Shown piece after piece: positions 8,150 through 15,943 of a stretch of 64,000 bases of DNA; position 1 is the stretch's first letter; each line of letters starts with the position of its first letter. This DNA comes from Corynebacterium faecale. Its GTDB lineage: Bacteria; Actinomycetota; Actinomycetes; Mycobacteriales; Mycobacteriaceae. A model generated the notes under the pieces. The model made no database searches and was not told the origin of the DNA. It saw nothing but the letters and a program-made list of their open reading frames with translations. The stretch lies in contig NZ_CP047205.1 of assembly GCF_030408735.1 (NCBI RefSeq), positions 39,708 to 103,707 on the forward strand, in the 5' to 3' direction. The position numbers and the translations under genes were made by a program.

Positions 8150-8898
8150 GTGCCACCGACCCCGCACTGACCCCAGCGCAGCCCGACACCAGGCCCGACT
8201 ACATCGCCCAAGCCATTGCCGCACTCACCGCCGCAGCGCGCACGACACGCACCATCGGTGCGGGAACCGATAACGAGCACACCGAACCGGCCGACTTTGG
8301 AGAGATCGCCTGTCACGTCATCACGAGCGTGGCGGCCAACCTCGGAGGCGTTGATACGCTGCTGGCCGGTCGCCCCGGCTCCTGGGAAGCCGACTACGTC
8401 CGGCAGATCGTCCACAGCACCACCCCCGAGGACGAGCTGTTGACCTGGCGGACCGAGCCGGTGCGCATGCACCTCGATATTGAGGGCGTGTTCTACGACT
8501 TCGGTCTGGAACAACTGTGGGACGAAGAATCAGGACAGGCTATCAAGCACGAACAGGACGACAGTCTCACCGAGGAACAGGTGGCCCGCGCTGACGCCAT
8601 CGCCGCGAGTATCGACCGGCTCTGGAAGCAGGATCAGGCCGCGTACCGTGAGGCCTATCTGGCCTCGATCCGCCATGAGCTGACCAGGCGCGGGCTCACC
8701 GTCGAGGTGGAAGCCATCGACGAGCCCGCCGACACTCTCACCTGGGAGCCGTTCGCCGACGAGCTGCACGAGCTCGCCCGAAAAAACACGCCCTTGCCGA
8801 TGACCGGAGAAGTCCCGGACTGGACCGAGGGCACCCCGGCCGACGCGCTGCGCCGGGCCGGTCTGACCTACACCGCCCGCGCGCAGGACGCCATCTAA
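8146..8898 (+). CDS. Hypothetical 250-residue plasmid protein
   Basis: The gene overlaps the DUF192 stop (GTGA) and starts with GTG. The protein is acidic and helical. Its segments include DYIAQAIAALTAAARTTRTIG, FGEIACHVITSVAANLGGVDTLLAGRPGSWEADYVRQIVHST and a charged C-terminal half. It has no signal peptide, transmembrane helix or recognised catalytic motif. The N-terminal part (IACHVITSVAANLGG...L..RPGSWEAD..RQ) is compact and looks like a domain that may be conserved on related plasmids. Function not assigned. Confidence 0.75.
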   Translation: MSATDPALTPAQPDTRPDYIAQAIAALTAAARTTRTIGAGTDNEHTEPADFGEIACHVITSVAANLGGVDTLLAGRPGSWEADYVRQIVHSTTPEDELLTWRTEPVRMHLDIEGVFYDFGLEQLWDEESGQAIKHEQDDSLTEEQVARADAIAASIDRLWKQDQAAYREAYLASIRHELTRRGLTVEVEAIDEPADTLTWEPFADELHELARKNTPLPMTGEVPDWTEGTPADALRRAGLTYTARAQDAI

Positions 8899-8933
8899 GC
8901 GCGCTGCAACAGAAAGCTGCGAGGAAGGAAATA

Positions 8934-9152
8934 ATGAACGATCCCGAAGCTGTCGATGATCTGATCACCGATCTTCCAGAATGGGCGACGACCGAAGAAA
9001 TCGCCGATCTAATGCGTGTTAAGCCGCAAACCGTTCTGAAATGGAACAAGGAATATGGGCTTAAGGCCGTTTCGATCGGTGCTAGGGTGCGGCGCTACCG
9101 GAAGAAGGATGTCAGGGACTTTTTGCTCACCAGTGACGACAACGACGAATAG
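8934..9152 (+). CDS. Small excisionase/MerR-like HTH protein
   Basis: A 72-residue DNA-binding protein. The helix-turn-helix is in TTEEIADLMRVKPQTVLKWNKEYGL, followed by the wing SIGARVRRYRKKDVRDFL, as in AlpA/Xis-type winged HTH proteins. The start has a GGAAGGAAATA site. It ends the plasmid backbone block, with resistance-region remnants directly after. It could regulate transfer or maintenance genes, or be left over from an integrated element. It is the second candidate, after the RHH protein, for reading the AGTACT boxes. Confidence 0.8.
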   Translation: MNDPEAVDDLITDLPEWATTEEIADLMRVKPQTVLKWNKEYGLKAVSIGARVRRYRKKDVRDFLLTSDDNDE

Positions 9153-9154
9153 CC

Positions 9155-9360
9155 TCAGGCTGCTTTCACGGTCAGTAGCTCACGCCAGTGCGTGGTGTAC
9201 CGCGGACTCATCATCTCCCGCCGCATCTCCCACGCCGGCCCCTGCTGTAGTCCAGCCCGACCTAAACCGATGGACTTCACACCGTGTTCAGAACGAATCT
9301 GCTGAATCAACGGGCCAATCTGTTTCGCCTCATGGGGTGGCTTGTGAAAAAGTAGAATAT
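9155..9360 (-). pseudogene. C-terminal fragment of a Y-family DNA polymerase (UmuC-like)
   Basis: The minus-strand frame ends with GPAWEMRREMMSPRYTTHW, followed by RELLTVKA. This matches the C-terminal DUF4113 segment of UmuC-type Y-family polymerases (W.MRR..LSPRYTTRWDEL). The upstream part (PLIQQIRSEHGVKSIGLGRAG) is also family-like. No polymerase catalytic region precedes it. Sequence related to a different gene begins around 9390, so only the last 65 or so residues remain. Confidence 0.7.
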
Positions 9361-9390
9361 CCGACGCTAAGGTTTTGTCGAGCGCCGTAG

Positions 9391-9549
9391 TGGCCTGTAT
9401 TTGCCTGGTTTGATCTTGTTGGTAACCCGGAAGAGATCCGGGCTGCACGCCAAGCCTTCGAACGCTCATGGGGGCGCTGGAACTTCGTCCGCACGCTCGC
9501 CAGCGTCGTGGCGCTCGGCTGCCTTGTCATCGCGGAGATTTCAATATAG
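9391..9549 (+). pseudogene. C-terminal fragment of a DUF1772-like membrane protein
   Basis: The open frame carries DLVGNPEEIRAARQAFERSW, then RWNFVRTLASVVALGCLVIA, and stops at 9547. The R..FERW...RT..S..A pattern and the terminal hydrophobic helix resemble the end of DUF1772/anthrone-oxygenase-like membrane proteins. No start or upstream portion is present. It abuts the UmuC fragment and marks a recombination joint. Confidence 0.5.
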
Positions 9550-9574
9550 TCAGACGCCTCCAGGTCGAGGGCTG

Positions 9575-10783
9575 TCATGCCGGTGTGTAGTCAGGCAGGT
9601 CAATGTCGGACGCTTTGCTGAACTGTTTCTCCATGAAGCCTCGCATAGGCCAGCGTGTTGCCCACGACATCGACGCCTGCATGAACCGGATCGCAAGAGC
9701 CGTCATCGGCGCATATCCGCCAGGCCCGCCCGCAAGCTGCTGCGCACCCTCGACATACGGGCGAACGAGGCGATCGTACGCCGCGAACGCAGCGGCATGG
9801 TCGCTTCCGTCTCCGAGTTCTCCGGCGAGCACATAGGCGCCCACCAGCGCGACGCTGGTGCCGAGCCCGCTGAGCGGGGTCGGACAGGCGGCTGCATCCC
9901 CGATCAGGGCAATGCGGCCATTCCACCAGCGAGACAGTTGAACCTTCCCCATCTCATCGAACGAGAAATCCGATGCCGAGCGCGCGGCCTCGAGCAGCCG
10001 CGGAACATGCCATCCGACACCACCGAACCGATCTTCCAGGAGTGCGATCTGGGAGGCGCGGTCGCGTCGGTCGTGGCCGACCCTCTCTCCGGGGCGGGTA
10101 CGAAAGCTCAGCGCTGCTTTGGACTCACTTGGCTGGCTCCCGGGCCTGATCGAGGCCACGAGTCCGCCGGTGTGGTTGTACAACTGATACCAGTTGTCGA
10201 GTTCTTCGAACGCCGGAGCGGTGAACCATGCCGTGTACAGCCCGAGCGGATGGACGAAGTCCTCTTCCCGCCCAAAAGCGGCCGTCCGAACTGCCGAATG
10301 TAAGCCGTCGGCGCCGATGACGAAATCGAAACGCTGTGGGCGTGCGCCACGGAACGTGACATTCACGTAGTTCGAACTCTGCGCGAGCTCGGTGATGGTG
10401 TCGTTGAAGATCCACTCGATACCGTCACCGAGCTGTTGGTAGAGCAGGTCGACGAGATCGCCGCGGAGGATCTCGATCTCCGAGATGAATCCTTCTCCGC
10501 CGAACGCATCCGTCGGCATGGCGGCGCGTGTCTGGCCGTGTGCGTCGACCCAGGACATGCCCGCCTGCTCGAGGCCGATCGCACGCGCCCCATTGAGCAG
10601 CCCCATACGGTCGATGACTGTGCGTCCGGCGCCGCGCAGGTCGACGGCTTGACCGCCGGGCCGTGGGCTGGGAGCGATCTCGACGATCGTGACGGAGAAT
10701 CCGTGCCTTCGAAGCCAGTAGGCGCATGCCAGTCCTGCGATGCTTGCGCCAGAGATGAGTACTCGTCGTTCATTCATATTCAT
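9575..10783 (-). CDS. FAD-dependent aromatic-type monooxygenase (Tet(X)/PHBH-like)
   Basis: A 402-residue group A flavoprotein monooxygenase. It starts MNMNERRVLISGASIAGLAC, a dinucleotide-binding motif. The conserved DG motif (VIGADGLHSAVR, about residue 160) and the FAD ribityl-binding GDAAACPTPLSGLGTS (about 290) are both present. Members hydroxylate small aromatics and include tetracycline- and rifampicin-inactivating enzymes. It lies in a resistance cluster with tetA, so drug inactivation is possible but not shown. It is divergent from the double-HTH regulator at 10913 and shares a 129-bp control region. Upstream in-frame codons would cross that region. Confidence 0.85.
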   Translation of the reverse strand: MNMNERRVLISGASIAGLACAYWLRRHGFSVTIVEIAPSPRPGGQAVDLRGAGRTVIDRMGLLNGARAIGLEQAGMSWVDAHGQTRAAMPTDAFGGEGFISEIEILRGDLVDLLYQQLGDGIEWIFNDTITELAQSSNYVNVTFRGARPQRFDFVIGADGLHSAVRTAAFGREEDFVHPLGLYTAWFTAPAFEELDNWYQLYNHTGGLVASIRPGSQPSESKAALSFRTRPGERVGHDRRDRASQIALLEDRFGGVGWHVPRLLEAARSASDFSFDEMGKVQLSRWWNGRIALIGDAAACPTPLSGLGTSVALVGAYVLAGELGDGSDHAAAFAAYDRLVRPYVEGAQQLAGGPGGYAPMTALAIRFMQASMSWATRWPMRGFMEKQFSKASDIDLPDYTPA

Positions 10784-10912
10784 GACGCCAAACCTAAGGA
10801 AGGCCTGAGATGGTGAGCAAGCTCGTACTAGTACAGCGATGCTGAGACCTGCTCCACTGTGACGGAATGGCAAGGTTCTCATCGCTTGCCAACGCTGGTG
10901 TTCTAGTACAGG
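10784..10912. promoter_or_regulatory. Divergent control region with CTAGTACA motifs
   Basis: A perfect 10-bp palindrome GTACTAGTAC lies at 10825-10834. The same core CTAGTACA recurs at 10903-10910, three bases before the regulator's ATG. The second copy overlaps the likely -10 of the regulator, so autorepression is plausible and the regulator mRNA may be leaderless. Confidence 0.6.
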
Positions 10913-11878
10913 ATGGCAAGGGTGGGAACGTCATCTGCGGAGATCGCTGCCGAGCTGCGGGCGCAGATATTTGCTGGAGAATTGCGGCCCGGGGAGATGC
11001 TTCCTTCTGCCAGGGAGATCACTGGTACGTGGAATGTCGCAATTGCAACGGCCAGTCGTGTGCACGCACTACTGCGATCCGAGGGACTGGCGACACCGGT
11101 GCCCGGTGTCGGAACGGTCGTCGCGACAACGGCACCAGGGGCAAGGGGTGGGCGCAGCTCACGAGACGCACCCCAGCACCCACAACGGCGGCAGCATGTG
11201 CAGCGTCCGGTGCCGGAAGCAGATGATGCCGTTGCGGAACGCATCGTAACTGCCGCTGTTTCCATCGCCGATGTCGAGGGTATTGACTCGCTTTCGATGC
11301 GGAGGGTCGCGAATGTGGTCCATATGGGGTCGGCCACGCTATATCGGTTCTACCCGAGCCAGGAACATCTGCTTTTCGCGATGATGGATCGTGCGCTTCG
11401 CGATTGGTCTGCGGGTGATGAAGTCGGGACCTGGCGTGAAGATCTGATCCGCGGACATCGAGAGCTGTGGCGAGTGTTCCGACGGCATCCGTGGCTTGCT
11501 CCGCAGCTTTCCGTCACACGCCCGCAATTAGTGCCCGCAGCACTCGTCTTCGCAGAGTGGGTGATTCGAACACTCACTCGGGCGGGTATCAGTGCCGAAG
11601 AAGCGATGGAGACGCACATTCTGCTCTTCACGCAGGCGCGAGGCACGGCAATTTTGCTCGAGCCCGAAACAGAGGCAGAATCTATCACCGGTGTCGATGC
11701 AGATACCTGGATCGATGAGCGTATCGACAAACTCGAGCAACTCAGTTCGAATGAGAACCACGCCGCGCTGAAATCCTTGATCGGCTCGGGTTATGCCCTC
11801 GATCTTGATCGTGCCTATGAGCGCGGTCTGGCGCTTATGGTGGACGGGATCTTTTCCCGTCTCGCGCGAACCCGCTGA
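10913..11878 (+). CDS. Double-HTH regulator: GntR winged helix fused to TetR-type domain
   Basis: 321 residues with two DNA-binding modules. Residues about 1-75 form a GntR-type winged helix (IAAELRAQIFAGELRPGEML, then SAREITGTWNVAIATASRVHALLRSEGLA). After a linker rich in Arg/Gln/Pro, residues about 105-150 form a TetR-type HTH (ERIVTAAVSIADVEGIDSLS, MRRVANVVHMGSATLYRFYP). A TetR_C-type ligand-binding helical domain follows. This fused arrangement is known in actinobacteria. It is divergent from the FAD monooxygenase and probably represses it until a ligand binds. Confidence 0.88.
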   Translation: MARVGTSSAEIAAELRAQIFAGELRPGEMLPSAREITGTWNVAIATASRVHALLRSEGLATPVPGVGTVVATTAPGARGGRSSRDAPQHPQRRQHVQRPVPEADDAVAERIVTAAVSIADVEGIDSLSMRRVANVVHMGSATLYRFYPSQEHLLFAMMDRALRDWSAGDEVGTWREDLIRGHRELWRVFRRHPWLAPQLSVTRPQLVPAALVFAEWVIRTLTRAGISAEEAMETHILLFTQARGTAILLEPETEAESITGVDADTWIDERIDKLEQLSSNENHAALKSLIGSGYALDLDRAYERGLALMVDGIFSRLARTR

Positions 11879-11891
11879 GCGTCGAATGAGG

Positions 11892-12491
11892 TCACGATTC
11901 GCTCGAGGTCAATGACGCTGTGCGGGAGTGAGAGAATCCGTCGATCAGTGCTGTCAGGCCGAAATCGAATTCCCGGTCGCGTTCAGGAACGCTCGCATTG
12001 CCGACCTCTGCGGTTTGCTCCTCCAGTACGACACCGACGGTGTATCGGCTGACCGCGATGAGCATGCTGATGGCTGTCTGTTCATCGAATCCCTGAGACA
12101 CGAGAAGCCCGACTTGCTGACCGGAAGCCTCAGCTCCTTCGTCGGTGTCGTCGCCGGATGGTCTGCGGTGGTGCTCAGCGTGGAGACGCGCACCGTCACG
12201 GACCGCGTGTAGTGCGTGGCGGAAACTTCTTGCGTTTCGCAAGAGAAATGCGTCCCATTTCTCGTCGGACTCGGGGAAGGAAGCGTGATGCTCTCGGTCA
12301 AGCACGTCGCTCGCCAGCGCTGCGAGGAGTTCGGCCTTCGTGCGGAAGTGCCAGTAGAGGCCGGGCTGCTGTACCTGTAAGTGAGCCGCCAGCGCGCGAG
12401 TGGTGAAGCCATCGAGCCCAGTCTCGTCGAGCACCTGCCGGGCCCCGAGCAACACGGACGTGCGGTCGAGACGCTTCCGGTGGTGAGTCAT
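11892..12491 (-). CDS. tetR: Tetracycline repressor TetR
   Basis: A 199-residue TetR-class repressor. The N-terminal HTH is RTSVLLGARQVLDETGLDGF, then TTRALAAHLQVQQPGLYWHF, the motif typical of true Tet repressors (QQP(A/G)LYWH in the recognition region). The C-terminal domain fits the drug-binding core. The gene is divergent from tetA, and a perfect tet operator lies between them. Expected function: repress both genes until tetracycline-Mg binds. Confidence 0.92.
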   Translation of the reverse strand: MTHHRKRLDRTSVLLGARQVLDETGLDGFTTRALAAHLQVQQPGLYWHFRTKAELLAALASDVLDREHHASFPESDEKWDAFLLRNARSFRHALHAVRDGARLHAEHHRRPSGDDTDEGAEASGQQVGLLVSQGFDEQTAISMLIAVSRYTVGVVLEEQTAEVGNASVPERDREFDFGLTALIDGFSHSRTASLTSSES

Positions 12492-12512
12492 AGTTGCACT
12501 TTATCATCGATA

Positions 12513-12531
12513 ACTTTATCTTAGATAAAGT
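12513..12531. promoter_or_regulatory. tet operator (19-bp palindrome) and tetA promoter
   Basis: ACTTTATCTTAGATAAAGT is a perfect palindrome around a central T. A second partial copy (CACTTTATCATCGAT) lies at 12498-12512. For tetA, -35 TTGCAC (12495-12500) and -10 TATCTT (12517-12522) are separated by 16 bp. The -10 is inside the operator, so TetR binding would block initiation. Confidence 0.85.
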
Positions 12532-13744
12532 GACTGCTCGCTACTCTCATCTGACTGCTCGCTACTCTCATCGTGGAATCCTGACAGCCGTGCTCATCAC
12601 GGCGACCCTCGATGCTGCAGGGCTGGGCCTCGTGATGCCGATCTTGCCTACCCTTCTCGACCAGGTCGGTGCCCCCGACGACATGATCCCACTGCACGTC
12701 GGACTACTGACAGCGCTCTATGCGATCATGCAGTTTCTTTGCGCCCCGATCCTTGGCCGACTCTCTGACCGTTTCGGACGCCGCCGCGTGCTTGTCGCCT
12801 CCCTCGCAGGCGCGACGATCGACTACCTCGTGCTCGCACTGACGGACACGCTGTGGGTCTTTTACCTCGCCCGCGCGGTTGCAGGCATTACCGGCGCCAC
12901 GAACGCCGTCACCGCGACGGTGATCGCCGACATTACTCCGCCGGATCAGCGCGCAAAACGCTACGGGTGGCTCGGCGCATGCTACGGCGGTGGCATGATC
13001 GCGGGTCCCGCCATTGGCGGTCTTTTCGGCGGGGTCTCACCGCATCTGCCATTCCTCGTCGCCGCCGCGCTCGCCGGAATCACCCTCGTACTCAGCGCGA
13101 GTCTTCTGCGTGAGACGCGGCCACCGGGCAGCAACGGCTCGCACGCACAGCAACCCGGTACGGCGAAGCGAACCGCAGTGCCGGGGATGCTTATCCTTCT
13201 CGCAGTCTTCGGCATCGTGCAGTTCATCGGCCAAGCACCAGGCTCCACCTGGGTGCTCTTCACGCAGCAGCGCCTCGACTGGAACCCCGTCGAAGTCGGC
13301 GTTTCGCTATCCATCTTCGGAATGGTGCAAGTATTCGTGCAGGCGGCACTGACCGGACGCATCGTGTCCCGGATCGGCGAGACCCGGGCGATCCTCGTCG
13401 GTATCGCCGCAGACGCCATTGGGCTCATCGGCCTTGCCCTCATCGCCAGCACATGGGCGATGCTACCGATCCTCGCAGCGCTCGGACTCGGCAGCATCAC
13501 GTTGCCCGCACTGCAGACGCTGCTCTCGAGACGCGCGCCCGAGCAGCAGCAGGGACGCCTGCAGGGAACACTTGCAAGCCTGAACAGCCTCACCTCGATC
13601 ATCGGCCCGGTCACCTTCACCGGCATTTTCGCACTCACCCGAACGAATGCAGACGGCACCCTCTGGATCTGCGCCGCAGCGCTCTACGTTCTCTGCGCCC
13701 TCCTGATGATCCGTGAGACATGCGCCTCACGGCGATCTCGATAA
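12530..13744 (+). CDS. tetA: Tetracycline efflux MFS transporter TetA (class Z/33-like)
   Basis: About 404 residues, a 12-helix drug:H+ antiporter of the Tet efflux family. Diagnostic motifs are DAAGLGLVMPILPTLL in helix 1, motif A GRLSDRFGRRRVL in the 2-3 loop, and ARAVAGITGATNAVTATVIAD. The start is uncertain. No ATG precedes helix 1 in frame except one at 12494 upstream of the promoter. The GTG at 12530 sits at the expected transcription start, giving a leaderless mRNA. A 21-bp tandem duplication lies between it and helix 1. The class is inferred from context and general resemblance only. Confidence 0.9.
   Translation: MTARYSHLTARYSHRGILTAVLITATLDAAGLGLVMPILPTLLDQVGAPDDMIPLHVGLLTALYAIMQFLCAPILGRLSDRFGRRRVLVASLAGATIDYLVLALTDTLWVFYLARAVAGITGATNAVTATVIADITPPDQRAKRYGWLGACYGGGMIAGPAIGGLFGGVSPHLPFLVAAALAGITLVLSASLLRETRPPGSNGSHAQQPGTAKRTAVPGMLILLAVFGIVQFIGQAPGSTWVLFTQQRLDWNPVEVGVSLSIFGMVQVFVQAALTGRIVSRIGETRAILVGIAADAIGLIGLALIASTWAMLPILAALGLGSITLPALQTLLSRRAPEQQQGRLQGTLASLNSLTSIIGPVTFTGIFALTRTNADGTLWICAAALYVLCALLMIRETCASRRSR
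12531..12572 (+). repeat. 21-bp tandem duplication in the tetA 5' region
   Basis: The unit TGACTGCTCGCTACTCTCAT plus C occurs twice head to tail, 21 bp each, so the frame is kept. It adds the residues TARYSHL-TARYSHR before the first membrane helix. Confidence 0.9.
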
Positions 13745-13791
13745 CCGCGCTAAGGTGCCATCCCGATGCGACGGGATCGCTCTGCCACCAG

Positions 13792-14643
13792 TCAAGTCTC
13801 CCGTAGCCGGTATGAGCTGACAAGCACGGATATGGTGACTCGCTCGGGCAGGTCGTCGTCCGAGACCTCTGCCGGGGTGATGTGCCGCGCACTCGGCGTC
13901 ATTCCGAGCAGATCGCGAGCCGTTTGCGGTTCAATCTCTGCGATGTAGCCGACGTGTTGATCTCGCTCCTGTTCGAAGAACGGTGCCAGGGCGTCATGCA
14001 GGCGTTGCTCCTTGGAAACATCGATAGTCACCGAGTCGGGCACATCGCGGCGCAACTCGGCCAGGTGGTCGACCGTCGGACGCACCACGATCAGGCTGCC
14101 GTTCGGGCGGAGGACCCGGTGAAACTCGCCGGGGTTGCGCGGAGCGAACATGTTCAGCACAGCATCCACCGACTGGTCGGCCAACGGATACGGGCGGAAC
14201 ACGTCCCAGCTCGCTGCGGCTGCTCGCTCGTGGACGCGCGCAGCGACCCGCAGCGCACGCACCGAGGAGTCAAGCCCCAGGCCGCGAGCCCCGGTCACTT
14301 TGTCGAGCGCACCGGCGAGGTAGTAGCCGGTACCACAGCCAACATCGAGAACTATGCCATCACGAGGGATCGTATGAGACACCATCGTCGAGACGGCCCG
14401 GCGTATCGGCTCGTAGGCGCCGGTCGCGAGGAAACGTTCTCGAGCTTGGATCATCGGCGCATCATCCCCGCTGATCGCATTAGTCCCAGACAGTAGGCTG
14501 ACGTAGCCGTGCCGAGCGATGTTGAAGGTGTGTCGCTGACGACAACGCAGTGCCCCCGGTGTCAGTTCGAGGCGACCGGCGCAGATCGGGCACCGGAGTG
14601 AGTCACGGATAGCGCTGAGGCCAGGTGCGGCCAGGGCTGACAT
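13792..14643 (-). CDS. 23S rRNA (guanine-N1)-methyltransferase, RlmA/TlrB-like
   Basis: A 283-residue SAM-dependent methyltransferase. The N-terminal zinc ribbon CPICAGRLELTPGALRC and the RHTFNIARHGYVSLL segment are the RlmA signature. SAM-binding motif I is VLDVGCGTGYY at about residues 96-106. The family modifies G745 (RlmA-I) or G748 (TlrB/RlmA-II) of 23S rRNA; the TlrB type confers resistance to tylosin-like macrolides. Which base is targeted cannot be read from the sequence. The gene converges on tetA and has a GAGAGG ribosome site. Its location between tetA and mobilisation remnants favours an acquired resistance role. Confidence 0.85.
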   Translation of the reverse strand: MSALAAPGLSAIRDSLRCPICAGRLELTPGALRCRQRHTFNIARHGYVSLLSGTNAISGDDAPMIQARERFLATGAYEPIRRAVSTMVSHTIPRDGIVLDVGCGTGYYLAGALDKVTGARGLGLDSSVRALRVAARVHERAAAASWDVFRPYPLADQSVDAVLNMFAPRNPGEFHRVLRPNGSLIVVRPTVDHLAELRRDVPDSVTIDVSKEQRLHDALAPFFEQERDQHVGYIAEIEPQTARDLLGMTPSARHITPAEVSDDDLPERVTISVLVSSYRLRET

Positions 14644-14847
14644 GATGGTCTACCTCTCTTCGGTCGAACGACGGTGTCAAAGACGATCTCGGCCTTCTGG
14701 GGGCGAGACAACGACTCTCACACAGTCATCGGCGGTCTTGTGGGATCCGGAGTTGGAAAGTTGGTTGAAGTCTTAGGAGCCGTCTTGCACATTTACGGGT
14801 ACAGGACTGCCTTACACGGGGTATCCGTAGCGAAGTAGCAAGCTATA
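14644..14847. other. Intergenic stretch upstream of the methyltransferase
   Basis: No gene is supported. It separates the methyltransferase promoter from the mobilisation remnant. A TACACGGGG / CCCGTGTAA-like imperfect repeat near 14800-14822 is the only structure noticed. Confidence 0.35.
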
Positions 14848-14892
14848 GACTTAGGTCCCCTAAGTCGCTTTGTCCTCGACTTCGTGTCGAGG
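14848..14892. other. Candidate oriT: two tandem hairpins before a mobC-like gene
   Basis: Two perfect inverted repeats lie side by side. GACTTAGG / CCTAAGTC (14848-14866) has a 3-base loop, and CCTCGAC / GTCGAGG (14874-14892) has a 5-base loop. They lie directly upstream of a truncated mobC-like gene, the usual place for oriT. The nick site and relaxase gene are not identifiable here. Confidence 0.5.
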
Positions 14893-15124
14893 ATGGGGCA
14901 CACTGGAGGTGTGGTCCCCGCACAAGGCGGGGTCGCTGCGCTGGGCCGAAAGAAGGTGATCCCGTTGGGTGACGAACAGACTCCCACAGGTCGCTTGTTC
15001 GCGCGCCGACGTCGTGCCAACGTCGAAGGCGGACGGCAGCACCATCACAAGGTGAAGGTGACGCCGGAAGAAGAAGGCATGCTGCTTCGGCTGGCCGAGG
15101 CGCAGCACGTGACCATCCCTCGCC
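14893..15124 (+). pseudogene. mobC-like mobilisation gene truncated by the IS1628-like element
   Basis: The frame encodes GDEQTPTGRLFARRRRANVE, then VKVTPEEEGMLLRLAEAQHVTIPR, and is cut at the insertion element boundary. The RRRRAN basic patch and the 'VTPEE...LL.LAEAQ.VT(I/V)PR' motif are characteristic of small actinobacterial MobC/relaxosome accessory proteins, which continue with LL.E.AL in intact copies. The true start could be the ATG at 14893 or a GTG/TTG near 14957-14965. The downstream portion and any relaxase are missing. Confidence 0.7.
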
Positions 15125-15178
15125 GGTGCTGTTGCAAAGTTGGGGCAGTAGGAAGACCGGCGTGGAATAATCAGGTCC

Positions 15179-15889
15179 ATGGGCATCTTCTCCGGTCGGC
15201 AGTTCCCTCGTGAAATCATCCTGTGGGCGGTGCGGTGGTACTGCCGCTACGGCGTGAGCTATCGCGACCTCGAAGAGATGATGACCGAGCGGGGAGTGCC
15301 GGTCGATCACACCACGATCTACCGCTGGGTCCAGAAATATGCTCCTGAGCTGGATAAGAAGACCCGGTGGTATCGGCAAGTTCCTGACTGGCAGGCCAGG
15401 TCCTGGCGGGTGGATGAGACCTATATCCGGGTCGGGGGAAAGTGGTGCTACCTCTATCGGGCAATCACCGCCGGTGGCCAGACCCTGGACTTCTACCTCT
15501 CCCCGAAGAGAAACGTCGCGGCGGCGAAGCGTTTCCTGGCGAAGACGCTGCGGTCGAATAAATCGGCAGGCTATCCGCGGGTGATCAGCACCGACAAGGC
15601 CCCCTCACTCGCCAGGGCAATCTCTGAGCTGAAGGCGGAAGGCGTCTGTCCATCGACGGTCGAGCATCGTCGGGTGAAATACCTCAACAACGTCATTGAA
15701 GGCGACCATGGTCGGTTAAAGCGGATCCTGGGGCCGAAAGGCGCATTCAAAAACCGAACGTCTGCCTACCGGACGTTGAAAGGGATGGAGGCGATGCACT
15801 CATTGCGGAAGGGGCAGGGCACGATGTTTGCCTATGGTCACCCGAATCCGGATGCAGTGATTGTTAGCCGGGTATTCGAGACGGCCTGA
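15179..15889 (+). CDS. tnp: IS6-family transposase
   Basis: 236 residues with a DDE catalytic domain. It starts MGIFSGRQFPREIILWAVRW and has the IS6 markers YCRYGVSYRDLEEMMTERGV, WRVDETYIRVGGKW (first catalytic Asp), ISTDKAPS (second) and EHRRVKYLNNVIEGDHGRLK (Glu). Length is normal and the frame is uninterrupted, so it may be functional. It closely resembles corynebacterial IS1628 transposases in general character; identity cannot be measured here. Confidence 0.92.
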   Translation: MGIFSGRQFPREIILWAVRWYCRYGVSYRDLEEMMTERGVPVDHTTIYRWVQKYAPELDKKTRWYRQVPDWQARSWRVDETYIRVGGKWCYLYRAITAGGQTLDFYLSPKRNVAAAKRFLAKTLRSNKSAGYPRVISTDKAPSLARAISELKAEGVCPSTVEHRRVKYLNNVIEGDHGRLKRILGPKGAFKNRTSAYRTLKGMEAMHSLRKGQGTMFAYGHPNPDAVIVSRVFETA

Positions 15890-15915
15890 CAACACAGGCA
15901 CATAGCGTTGATCAC

Positions 15916-15943
15916 ACAATAAAAACGGAGCCTTCTTGGCTCC
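15916..15943 (-). terminator. Rho-independent terminator read on the minus strand
   Basis: The stem GGAGCC / GGCTCC (15927-15932 and 15938-15943) has a 5-base loop. On the minus strand it is followed by a run of five T. It would stop transcripts leaving the cadD operon to the right. Confidence 0.6.
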
